9,061 bases of DNA from assembly GCA_900768725.1 (NCBI GenBank), contig CAAGDU010000092.1, positions 1-9,061 on the forward strand. Reading direction: 5' to 3'. Each line of letters begins with the position of its first letter. Position 1 is the first letter of the stretch. The DNA comes from Bacteroidales bacterium (GTDB taxonomy: Bacteria; Bacteroidota; Bacteroidia; Bacteroidales; Paludibacteraceae). Positions 1 through 6,368 of the stretch are shown one piece after another. Position numbers and translations under genes: made by a program. The notes under the pieces were generated by a model. The model was given only the letters and a program-made list of their open reading frames with translations. It was not told where the DNA came from and did not search any database.

Positions 1-601
1 GGACGTTCTCGATAGAGAAGTCCACGAAGAGGGTCTTCTCCTCAAGCCATGCGAAGCGCAATGCGTCCATGCGTTTCTCGCGCTCCATGAGGTTCTCCAC
101 CTCTACGAGCGACATCACCTCCGGCAGGTTGTCCATCACGCCGCCCAATCCGAAGTCCTTCGCAGGCAGGTTCTTACGCAGTATCTCTGCTACCTGATTA
201 TGCCCCACCACCGACTTGCGCACATCGAAACCATGCTTGCGACAGATGGTTGCCACCAGCACATTGCACATATCTTGATTGAAGGCAAACCACGCGCGAA
301 TAAACCGATTACGGCATTTCAGTCCGTATTCGTAGAGTAGTTGCGTCCGCAAGTCCGTTTCCGACAAGTGCTTGCGCGCGTCTTCCCACCAATCCGGTTG
401 CCCGATGATGGTGTCGTCGTACTGCTCCATCTGCTCGGTTATCAGCTCGTCGTCGCTCTTCATGCGCAGCAACGCCAGCAGTGGTTTGTCTTTCTCGGCA
501 AGCGTCTCATCCAGCAACACCAACAAAGCGTCCATCGACATAGGCGCTTCACTGGTGGCTTTCAAATCAGGCAAGCCTGCCAATAAACATTCGTAACCCA
601 T
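1..601 (-). CDS. DUF2764 family protein of the V-type ATPase cluster (3' end beyond window)
   Basis: An open frame runs from ATG at 601 to the left edge without a stop, giving 200 residues. The protein begins MGYECLLAGLPDL, the characteristic opening of DUF2764 proteins, and continues with a mostly helical, charged sequence (WFAFNQDMCNVL around residues 104-115, IENV at the edge). The family has no established biochemical role that I know of; it is found in V-type ATP synthase operons of Bacteroidota between subunit E and the catalytic A subunit. Here it starts 6 bases after the stop of subunit E, so the two are almost certainly co-transcribed and probably translationally coupled. The A subunit gene should lie just outside the window to the left. 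I am confident of the gene and reading frame; the family name rests on the N-terminus and context. Confidence 0.85.
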   Translation of the reverse strand, partial: MGYECLLAGLPDLKATSEAPMSMDALLVLLDETLAEKDKPLLALLRMKSDDELITEQMEQYDDTIIGQPDWWEDARKHLSETDLRTQLLYEYGLKCRNRFIRAWFAFNQDMCNVLVATICRKHGFDVRKSVVGHNQVAEILRKNLPAKDFGLGGVMDNLPEVMSLVEVENLMEREKRMDALRFAWLEEKTLFVDFSIENV

Positions 602-607
602 AGCGGC

Positions 608-1192
608 TTAGAATAACAGTTCAACCAATTGCGGACGGAGGAACTCCTTGAAATACTCCACGAACTCTTTGTCGCCGAAGTTCAACTTGTAGCCGCCCTC
701 GGCAGGCACGATGGAGAAATCGGTCTTGATACCTTTCACCTCGTTGATTTTCACGCCCTTATCCAGCAGTCCTTTGGCGTTGGCTGCAAAGTACTTACGC
801 AGTGCCTCGGCATCCTTGGTCTCGATGGTAACCTCGCCGATCGTTGCCATCTGCTCTGCCAACTTGGCTATCACGCCTTGCATGAACTTCGCATCGGCGG
901 TAGCGGCTTTCACGCTGCTTTGCGCCACTTGGTCGGTCAGCAGGTTGGTAACCTCGGTTTTGAGGGCGTTCACGCTCTGCTCGGCAAACAGGCGCAACTC
1001 TGCGCGGGTGTTCTTGTCCAGTTCTGCGGCTTTGGCAGCAGCCTGCGCTTGCAGTGCCTCGGCTTGTTTCTTTGCCTCGGCTACGATGCTCTCTGCCTCT
1101 GCTTGGGCTTTCGCAATAATCTGTTGTGCTTCGGCATTACCTTTCTCTACGCCTTCTGCGTAAATCTTGTCGGTTAATTCTGATAAGTTCAT
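608..1192 (-). CDS. atpE: V-type ATP synthase subunit E (peripheral stalk)
   Basis: This 194-residue protein is the peripheral-stalk subunit that joins the catalytic head of a V/A-type rotary ATPase to its membrane motor. It starts MNLSELTDKIYAEGVEKG. Residues 15-75 are a long Ala/Glu/Gln/Lys-rich helix (repeats such as AEAESIVAEAKKQAEAL) expected to form the stalk coiled coil. The C-terminal third (about 115-194) is a globular region ending FLRPQLVELLF. I place the start at 1192 because length and opening match the family. The frame stays open upstream to an ATG at 1432, but that ATG lies upstream of the likely promoter, and the extra 80 residues translate a low-complexity repeat. The DUF2764 gene follows after 6 bases. 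Bacteroidota commonly carry V-type enzymes for ion pumping; the direction of pumping cannot be read from this subunit. Confidence 0.92.
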   Translation of the reverse strand: MNLSELTDKIYAEGVEKGNAEAQQIIAKAQAEAESIVAEAKKQAEALQAQAAAKAAELDKNTRAELRLFAEQSVNALKTEVTNLLTDQVAQSSVKAATADAKFMQGVIAKLAEQMATIGEVTIETKDAEALRKYFAANAKGLLDKGVKINEVKGIKTDFSIVPAEGGYKLNFGDKEFVEYFKEFLRPQLVELLF

Positions 1193-1230
1193 TGTATATC
1201 GTTGTTTTTCGTTATTATCGTAGTTTTCGT

Positions 1231-1350
1231 TGTCCGGGTGCGCAGGGGCTTGCATCCCGATCAATCGGGGCATCCCCCCTTGCTTTCGTAAGCCCCCCTC
1301 AAGAGGGAGTTTGAGGGGCATGTCCGAGTGCGCAGGCATCCCCGCCTGCT
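1231..1350. repeat. GC-rich hairpin repeat in the V-ATPase leader; notes on the 1193-1584 gap
   Basis: The 392-base gap 1193-1584 holds no convincing gene. Its centre is a compact GC-rich repeat. TGTCCGGGTGCGCAGG (1231-1246) recurs as TGTCCGAGTGCGCAGG (1321-1336), exactly 90 bases away with one mismatch. Between and after them are three perfect stems: CCCGAT/ATCGGG (1256-1269), CCCCTCAA/TTGAGGGG (1295-1318) and GCAGGC/GCCTGC (1332-1349). The word GCATCCC appears three times (1252, 1270, 1336). The block lies between the predicted promoter and the subunit E start, so it would be part of the mRNA leader. It looks like a dispersed intergenic repeat, but copy number elsewhere cannot be judged here. 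The flanks 1351-1405 and 1438-1584 are AT-rich and apart from the promoter show nothing. Confidence 0.7.
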
Positions 1351-1405
1351 TCTTCATTTTCATTGCTTTTGTAGTCATCTTACGCAACGAAACCAAAACC
1401 GTTTG

Positions 1406-1437
1406 CAAAGATACAAAAAACATTCCACACATGCAAA
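1406..1437 (-). promoter_or_regulatory. Predicted promoter of the V-ATPase operon
   Basis: On the minus strand, TTTG (1437-1434), 20 bases, then TATCTTTG (1413-1406) match the Bacteroidota housekeeping consensus TTTG-N20-TAnnTTTG. Transcription should start near 1400, giving a leader of about 200 bases before subunit E. It lies beyond the stop of the DAHP synthase gene, so the ATPase operon is probably a separate unit. Confidence 0.75.
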
Positions 1438-1584
1438 TTTTTCGAAGTGAAAATAAAAAATATCACCATTTTGCACATTTGGAACGTTTTTAATGCTAAT
1501 TCCTTAGAAAGTCTATAATCTTGTACCAAGAATGGATTGATTCGTAATGTGAGTGCTAGTGGCAAGGGACAATGACTAAGCCCT

Positions 1585-2619
1585 TTAGTGCCTATCTTGC
1601 TGCTTTTTGAGGCTGGCGCTGTGGATGATGTCGTAGATACCTTTTATGGTCTCGGCGTCTATCTTGTGTTGCTCGCCCCATGCGATGCGGTCGCTGACCA
1701 TCTGCTCGTAGCGCGTGGGTTGGTAGCACGGCACATCAAAGCAATGCTTCCATATCCCCAACATCCTGATGACCTGCATGCGTTGGGCGATTAAGTCCCA
1801 TAGTTGGTCGTCTATCTCGTCTATCTGCGCGCGATACCATGCTAGCGCTTGGCTCGTTCCTGCTTCGGATGGCAACTCCCCGGAGGCGTATGGCATGCCG
1901 ACGGTGCGCAGTATCTTGCCGAGCAGGGTGGGGGTAATCTGCTGCTTGCTGTCCGATAATGCCGAGTCCGGACTTATGTGCACCTCTATCATCGCGCCGT
2001 CAAACAGCAACTCCTTGCCTTTTTGCAGCAGCAGGAGTATCTTCTTTCTGTCGCCGCCCATGTGGCTCGGGTCAATCAGCATGGGGACGTTCGGGTAGGT
2101 CATTCTGAATAGATGTGCCATGCCCCAGCATGGACGATGGTTGCAGCCTCGCAGCACGGCTATCACGGGGCAGCCTGCACGCTGTATCCGCTCCACATTG
2201 CCTGCCCAAAGGCTCCAGTCTTCGTTCACGGGGTTCTTCACCAGCACCGTGCACTGTGCGCCTGCTTTCACCTCCTCTGCGAGGGTGTCCGCAAGGCTTT
2301 GCACCAAGATGGGGTTGGCGGTGGTCCGTGCACCCAGCCACAGGTAGTCTATCCCCGCCGCCAATGCCAAGCGGATATGTTCAGGCGTTGCCACCTCTGT
2401 TGCCACGGGCAGACCCGTCTCCTCTTTCACGCGCTGCAACCACGCCAATCCCTTCTTGCCGACACCCTGGAAGGTGTCGGGGCTGGTGCGCGGCTTCCAT
2501 ATCCCGGCGCGGAACACCCACTGCTCATCGGGGTCTTTCCGAGCCATATTTGCCAAACGCAATGCCGTCATCAGCACCTGCTCTTTGCTCTCTGCCGCAC
2601 AAGGTCCTGCGATAATCAT
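1585..2619 (-). CDS. Bifunctional DAHP synthase / chorismate mutase
   Basis: A 344-residue two-domain enzyme of aromatic amino-acid synthesis. Residues 1-235 are a class I-beta (KDO8P-synthase-like) DAHP synthase, joining phosphoenolpyruvate and erythrose 4-phosphate. Motifs include GPCAAE (5-10), FRAGIWKPRT (36-45), ATEVATPEH (73-81), GARTTANP (96-103), VKNPVN (127-132) and DPSH (183-186). The four expected metal ligands appear as C7, H186, E212 and D223, with the family's spacing between the last three. Residues 260-344 are an AroQ-type chorismate mutase with R263, R280, K291 and R303 at catalytic positions and a QQ near the end. The fusion is common in Bacteroidota, where the mutase half can confer prephenate feedback control. 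Oddly, the first residue is nearly at the GPC strand: relatives have some 15-20 more residues. I see no ATG upstream, only satellite sequence. It lies 74 bases after the aminotransferase gene with no clear promoter, so co-transcription is likely. Confidence 0.93.
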   Translation of the reverse strand: MIIAGPCAAESKEQVLMTALRLANMARKDPDEQWVFRAGIWKPRTSPDTFQGVGKKGLAWLQRVKEETGLPVATEVATPEHIRLALAAGIDYLWLGARTTANPILVQSLADTLAEEVKAGAQCTVLVKNPVNEDWSLWAGNVERIQRAGCPVIAVLRGCNHRPCWGMAHLFRMTYPNVPMLIDPSHMGGDRKKILLLLQKGKELLFDGAMIEVHISPDSALSDSKQQITPTLLGKILRTVGMPYASGELPSEAGTSQALAWYRAQIDEIDDQLWDLIAQRMQVIRMLGIWKHCFDVPCYQPTRYEQMVSDRIAWGEQHKIDAETIKGIYDIIHSASLKKQQDRH

Positions 2620-2630
2620 AACTGAATCAA

Positions 2631-2706
2631 TTTGAAAATTTGTAAATTTGTAAATTTGAAAATGATTAGTTCCGAATGGTAATTTTCAAATTTTCAAATT
2701 TTCAAA
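2631..2706. repeat. Octanucleotide satellite in inverted blocks
   Basis: Four tandem 8-base units, TTTGAAAA, TTTGTAAA, TTTGTAAA, TTTGAAAA, fill 2631-2662. After a 20-base spacer, three units of the opposite orientation (TTTTCAAA) fill 2683-2706. The blocks can pair across the spacer. The array fills the gap between two genes: the last residues and the TGA stop (2694-2696) of the aminotransferase are written in the repeat, and it reaches to within 11 bases of the DAHP synthase ATG. Short tandem units like this can change copy number by replication slippage. Confidence 0.8.
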
Positions 2707-3821
2707 TTGTTAATTGTATTGGTGATGTATTCCAACTGCTCTTCGTCCAGTTCGGTGTGCATGGGCAGCGAGAGGACACATGCCGCTAACCGTTCTGCCA
2801 CGGGGAAATCGCCCGGTTGGTAGCGCGGGTCTTGGTATGCTTTCTGCAAGTGGAGCGGCACGGGATAATAGACCATCGCGGGAATACCTGCCTCCTGCAA
2901 CTGTGCTTTGAGTTGGTCGCGGTCAATGCCCTGCACGCGCAAGGTGTATTGGTGGAAGACATGGGTGGAGTGGGGCTCTCTACCGGGCAGCAGGAGATGC
3001 GGATTGCCCGCAAACGCTTGGTCGTAGTAGGCAGCGGCACGCTGACGCGCCGCAATGTACTCATCCAGATGGGGCAACTTCGCGTCCAAAATAGCAGCCT
3101 GAATACCGTCCAATCGTGAATTAACGCCCACTATATCATGGTGATAGCGCACCACCATCCCGTGGTTTGCAATCGCCCGCATGCGGGCTGCCAAGTCATC
3201 ATCGTTGGTGAAGATAGCCCCGCCATCGCCGTAGCAACCTAAGTTCTTCGAGGGGAAGAAACTGGTGCACCCGATATGCCCGATAGTGCCCGCTTGTTTG
3301 GTGCAACCGTCTGCAAACGTGTACTTTGCGCCGATAGCCTGACATGCGTCTTCTACTACGTAGAGGTTCTTCTCCCGTGCGATACGCATGATGGCCTCCA
3401 TGTTGGCGCACTGTCCGAAGAGATGCACAGGTACGATGGCTTTCGTCTTGGGCGTGATGGCTTTCTCCAGCGATTCTATCGACATGTTCATCGTCTCCCA
3501 ATCCACGTCCACCACTACGGGGGTCAGTCCCAAGAGTGCTACCACCTCCGCCGTGGCAATAAACGTGAAGGTAGGCGTGATTACTTCATCGCCGCGCTGC
3601 AAACCAAGCCCCATCAAGGCTATCTGCAACGCGTCCGTGCCATTGCCCACGGGGATGATATGTTTCGCACCCGTGTAGGCTTCTAAATGGTGCTGGAAAT
3701 CAGTAACTTGCTGTCCTTTTACAAAGGCGGCACTATCTATCACCGCCTGTATGCCGCGGTCGATGTCCGCCTTGATATGTTGATACTGCGTCTGCAGGTC
3801 AACCATTTGTATCTTTCTCAT
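2694..3821 (-). CDS. DegT/DnrJ/EryC1/StrS-family PLP-dependent sugar aminotransferase
   Basis: This 375-residue protein is a fold-type I PLP enzyme of the DegT family, which moves an amino group from glutamate or glutamine onto keto-sugar nucleotides for surface glycans. Visible marks are VDLQTQY near the N-terminus, VGNGTDALQIAL (58-69, PLP phosphate binding), TPTFTFIATAE (82-92), the PLP-ring aspartate in VEDACQA (D158), and FFPSKNLGCYGDGG (188-201) with K192 as the Schiff-base lysine. Length is normal. The exact substrate cannot be told by eye; it is most like WbpE/FdtB-type enzymes acting on a 3-keto sugar, but this is inference. Its ATG overlaps the YbbR-gene stop as ATGA (3818-3821), implying translational coupling. 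It is an outlier in function among nusB, yajC and the YbbR gene. A hexapeptide acyltransferase, a frequent partner of such enzymes, lies about 2.5 kb away on the other strand. Confidence 0.9.
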   Translation of the reverse strand: MRKIQMVDLQTQYQHIKADIDRGIQAVIDSAAFVKGQQVTDFQHHLEAYTGAKHIIPVGNGTDALQIALMGLGLQRGDEVITPTFTFIATAEVVALLGLTPVVVDVDWETMNMSIESLEKAITPKTKAIVPVHLFGQCANMEAIMRIAREKNLYVVEDACQAIGAKYTFADGCTKQAGTIGHIGCTSFFPSKNLGCYGDGGAIFTNDDDLAARMRAIANHGMVVRYHHDIVGVNSRLDGIQAAILDAKLPHLDEYIAARQRAAAYYDQAFAGNPHLLLPGREPHSTHVFHQYTLRVQGIDRDQLKAQLQEAGIPAMVYYPVPLHLQKAYQDPRYQPGDFPVAERLAACVLSLPMHTELDEEQLEYITNTINNLKI

Positions 3822-4786
3822 CGTTCTACGATAAATTCGGCTTCTTGGGGGAAGAAACGCAGATTGCTAATATACGGACTTTGGCAGTCCACATGAATCG
3901 GCAGTTTGTTGTCATGTAGGGTCGGGTAGGGGCAGGTAACGCGGAAGTCCTCCTCCGTAACCTCGCCGAAGCGGCTCAGCCCGACGCGCACGGTAACCGA
4001 TACCTCCTGCGGGAACACTCGCAACTGCTCCCCCTCGCGAACCTCCGCGGGCACGATGGGGAGCCGAAACTGCTTCTCGGTATATCGTTCGGTGATTACT
4101 TGCACGCGCACGCTGTCTTGCGTTAAGCGGATACCTTCCGGCGCGTCCAAAGCCAAGACCAGAATGCAGGTGTCTCTCAGGTCGGTCAGCAGCAAGTCCT
4201 CCGTTGCGATGGCTTGCAGGCTCGCCAACTGCTCTCCTGTGCCATATACGATGACCTCTTGCTGCAAGAGTGTGGGGTCGCCAACCAACTGATACTCAGC
4301 CGCCGGCACAAACTCACTCCGCAGTAGCACCGCCACCGTCTTCTCCTCCTGCCGCACATAGGTAACGCTTATCTGCTCGGGCTCTGCCGATACCAACTTG
4401 CTTGTTCCTTGCAGCAGGTCGGTCAGGCTGCGTCGCAATACGTCCGACGATATGCGCACCGTGCCGCTCTCGCCCTGCATCTGACTGCTCAGGTCTATCG
4501 TCAGTTCGGGAGGATTCACCTGATACATACGCAACCGTTTGCCCGCATCGCGCACCTCTATTTTGAGGGTCGCGGGCAAACGGTCGTGGTCGAAATAGGC
4601 ATCGGTCGGGATACCTGTGTAGTGGACGGGCACTGTTACGCGGGCATTACGCACCGACTGCATGGCATGTCCGAACCAGAGCGCCGTGGCGAGCAACACG
4701 AAGAAGAGAAATGTCAGCACATCTTTCCACTCCGTCTTTCCTACGTGCGAACGCAGGCGTGCCCATATTTCCGTTTTCGGTTTCAA
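3818..4786 (-). CDS. YbbR-domain (CdaR-like) membrane-anchored protein
   Basis: A 322-residue protein with a short cytoplasmic N-terminus, one transmembrane helix (about 23-40, LTFLFFVLLATALWF) and a beta-rich extracytoplasmic part with two YbbR-like repeats, roughly 48-144 and 145-231, plus a third related stretch to the end. The second repeat shows the typical form: LVGDPTLLQQEVIVYG, then helix, then LLLTDLRDT. In Firmicutes the related CdaR regulates the c-di-AMP cyclase CdaA; the role in Bacteroidota is not established to my knowledge. The start is unusual: the first codon is TTG (4786-4784). No ATG lies in frame before the membrane helix, an in-frame stop lies just upstream, and AAGGGA sits about ten bases before it. 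It follows yajC by 13 bases, the usual order in Bacteroidales. Confidence 0.87.
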   Translation of the reverse strand: MKPKTEIWARLRSHVGKTEWKDVLTFLFFVLLATALWFGHAMQSVRNARVTVPVHYTGIPTDAYFDHDRLPATLKIEVRDAGKRLRMYQVNPPELTIDLSSQMQGESGTVRISSDVLRRSLTDLLQGTSKLVSAEPEQISVTYVRQEEKTVAVLLRSEFVPAAEYQLVGDPTLLQQEVIVYGTGEQLASLQAIATEDLLLTDLRDTCILVLALDAPEGIRLTQDSVRVQVITERYTEKQFRLPIVPAEVREGEQLRVFPQEVSVTVRVGLSRFGEVTEEDFRVTCPYPTLHDNKLPIHVDCQSPYISNLRFFPQEAEFIVER

Positions 4787-4799
4787 ATAAACTTATCCC

Positions 4800-5144
4800 T
4801 TATTTCTTCTCTGCGGGAGCATCTTTCGGCGCTTGTTGTGCGTCGGCTGCATCCGCGAAGACGCTCTCTTTGGCAATCTTGATGGTTACGTCCTTGGCGA
4901 TGGTAACGAGGAAGGTGTTCTCTTGTACTTCCTTGATCTCACCATACAGACCGCCGGCGGTTACCACTTTGTCGCCTTTCTTCATGTTGTCGCGTTGCTT
5001 CTGCAATTCCTTTTGTTTCTTCGTTTGCGGACGAATCATAAAGAAATAGAACACCACGAAGATGAGTGCCATCATCACCCAGAATGTCCACTGACTACCT
5101 TGCTGTGCACCAGCCTCTGCTTGCAATAAAATAAGATTTAGCAT
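4800..5144 (-). CDS. yajC: Preprotein translocase subunit YajC
   Basis: A 114-residue YajC, the small single-pass inner-membrane accessory of the Sec translocon that associates with SecDF. A short N-terminus is followed by one transmembrane helix at about 19-37 (WTFWVMMALIFVVFYFFM). The signature IRPQTKKQKE (37-46) and the cytoplasmic motif GDKVVTAGGLYGEI (57-70) come next. The tail from about 97 is Ala/Asp/Lys-rich and probably disordered. Length is within the usual range. It sits 55 bases after nusB and 13 bases before the YbbR-domain gene on the same strand, without an evident promoter of its own. Confidence 0.95.
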   Translation of the reverse strand: MLNLILLQAEAGAQQGSQWTFWVMMALIFVVFYFFMIRPQTKKQKELQKQRDNMKKGDKVVTAGGLYGEIKEVQENTFLVTIAKDVTIKIAKESVFADAADAQQAPKDAPAEKK

Positions 5145-5199
5145 ATTGATTTAATGTTTAATTTTTACTATTTAATTGTACCTGCATTGTAGGGCATTG

Positions 5200-6225
5200 T
5201 TACTTCGCCTCTTCTGTCTCCTCAACGGCTGACTCCATGGGAGTCTCTTCCGCTGCCGCGTTGGGCGTTTCCTCTTTCAGCGTGGTAGCCTTTATCAGCG
5301 TCCCGTCGCGCTTCATCTTCCGTAGTATCTCGTTCAAGATTCCGTTCACGAACAAGTAACTCTTCTCGCCGGAGTACTCTTTCGCCAACTCGATGTACTC
5401 GTTGAGCGACACTTGCAGAGGTATATCCTCAAAGTGCGTGATTTCCGCCAGCGCCTGCTCCAAGATGATACGGTCCATATACGCAATACGGTCTGCCTCC
5501 CAGTTGATAAGGTTCTTGTTGATGAGTTTCTCGAACTGCTCATGCCCGTCCAGCGCATACTGCAACAGTTGCTCTCCGAATGCGGCTTCTTCTTCGTTGT
5601 CGAACATCGGCGATAGGTCTTTCGTGTAGGCGGTAACCGAACGGAATGAGCGGACGGTGTTCAGCGCAGCAAGCAACATAGGGTCTTGGTTGTCAGCCCA
5701 GTCGGTCTTGTCCAGCGCAATCTCCATCTCCTCTAATGCGTCCGTAAGTGCTTGATTCTCAAAGAGCAGTTTCAGGTATATCTCGCGCCAAACTGCTTTG
5801 TCTTGCTCGTAGCCCCACTCGCGCAACGCCATATACTCCTTATAAAAATCCTGCTCCTGCAACTGCTTATAGACCGCCGCTACGGCACTCATGCCGGCAT
5901 CCCAACTCAGGTGCTCTTCGTCCACGCGCTTGCGGATGTTGCGGTTCTCGAAAATCTGCTTCGCGAACAGGTTCTTCACGAAGCGACGATTGGGAACGTA
6001 TAGGGTATGGGTAATCTTTGCGCGTTGCTCCGCCTGCTCTATCTGCTGCTCGGCATAATCGGTCATCGCGTTCACGAAATCCAGCAACATCACATACAAA
6101 TCGTATGTGTCCGCATAACTCTTCAACAACTCTTTTCTTGCAGTCAGCGGAGTCTTTTCTCCGTCTTTATAGTAAGCAAACAAAGTCTGCAACACCTTTG
6201 TTCGCACCATTGTACGAGTGAACAT
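5200..6225 (-). CDS. nusB: Transcription antitermination factor NusB (long Bacteroidota form)
   Basis: A 341-residue protein. The first 20 residues, MFTRTMVRTKVLQTLFAYYK, match the opening of Bacteroidota NusB. The conserved NusB helical core is near the C-terminus at about 235-305, with DRIAYMDRIILEQALAEI and SLNEYIELAKEYSGEKSYLFVNGIL. NusB binds boxA RNA with S10 (NusE) and prevents premature termination in rRNA operons. Classical NusB is about 140 residues; the longer form with an N-terminal helical extension is typical of this phylum. An acidic tail (about 315-341, rich in Glu and Ala) follows the core. The gene leads the cluster yajC, ybbR-like, degT, DAHP synthase, and its promoter lies just upstream. 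Confidence 0.93.
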   Translation of the reverse strand: MFTRTMVRTKVLQTLFAYYKDGEKTPLTARKELLKSYADTYDLYVMLLDFVNAMTDYAEQQIEQAEQRAKITHTLYVPNRRFVKNLFAKQIFENRNIRKRVDEEHLSWDAGMSAVAAVYKQLQEQDFYKEYMALREWGYEQDKAVWREIYLKLLFENQALTDALEEMEIALDKTDWADNQDPMLLAALNTVRSFRSVTAYTKDLSPMFDNEEEAAFGEQLLQYALDGHEQFEKLINKNLINWEADRIAYMDRIILEQALAEITHFEDIPLQVSLNEYIELAKEYSGEKSYLFVNGILNEILRKMKRDGTLIKATTLKEETPNAAAEETPMESAVEETEEAK

Positions 6226-6249
6226 GTGCCTTTTCTACGAAATTCGGTG

Positions 6250-6280
6250 CAAAGGTACGCAAAAAAAACGACATACACAA
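6250..6280 (-). promoter_or_regulatory. Predicted promoter of the nusB operon
   Basis: On the minus strand TTG (6280-6278), 20 bases, TACCTTTG (6257-6250) fit the Bacteroidota consensus. Transcription should begin near 6245, only some 20 bases before the nusB ATG at 6225. The spacer holds a run of eight T on this strand, as does, more weakly, the V-ATPase promoter. Confidence 0.75.
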
Positions 6281-6317
6281 CATTTCCTCCAATTTTCCCG
6301 CTTTTTCCCCTAAAAAC

Positions 6318-6348
6318 TTGTCCACATCAGAAAAAAGCAGTACTTTTG
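6318..6348 (+). promoter_or_regulatory. Predicted promoter of the acyltransferase gene
   Basis: TTG (6318-6320), 20 bases, TACTTTTG (6341-6348) match the phylum consensus. The start would be near 6354, about 15 bases before the ATG at 6369. The spacer reads ATCAGAAAAAAGCAG at its 3' side, a sequence shared in register with the two promoters at 7315 and 8923. It is divergent from the nusB promoter; the two -33 elements are about 37 bases apart. Confidence 0.72.
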
Positions 6349-6368
6349 TGCAGAAAACCACGAAAACG

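Noticed and set aside
629..1177. A 182-residue frame antisense to subunit E
   Set aside because: It is the complement of the Ala/Glu-rich coiled-coil region, giving a Leu/Cys/Gly-rich shadow without domain features.
1193..1432. An 80-residue N-terminal extension of subunit E from ATG at 1432
   Set aside because: The ATG lies within the -33 region of the predicted promoter, and the extension translates the hairpin repeat into a low-complexity peptide unlike any subunit E.
1564..1585. AAGGG/CCCTT stem at the end of the DAHP synthase gene as a terminator
   Set aside because: Only five pairs, overlaps the stop codon and has no T-run on the minus strand.
2113..2625. A 170-residue open frame antisense to the DAHP synthase
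   Set aside because: It lies wholly opposite a strongly supported enzyme gene, is rich in His, Cys and Pro as shadow frames in GC-rich DNA are, and shows no domain.
2631..2706. A CRISPR-like array
   Set aside because: Units are 8 bases, abut directly without unique spacers and are low complexity.
1585..3821. Aminotransferase plus DAHP synthase as an aminoshikimate (AHBA-type) pathway
   Set aside because: The DAHP synthase is the ordinary chorismate-mutase fusion of primary metabolism, the aminotransferase looks like sugar-nucleotide enzymes, and no other pathway gene is present.
6318..6368. A 17-residue extension of the acyltransferase from TTG at 6318
   Set aside because: The TTG is the -33 promoter element and the stretch includes the -7 element; the ATG at 6369 starts the family-like sequence.
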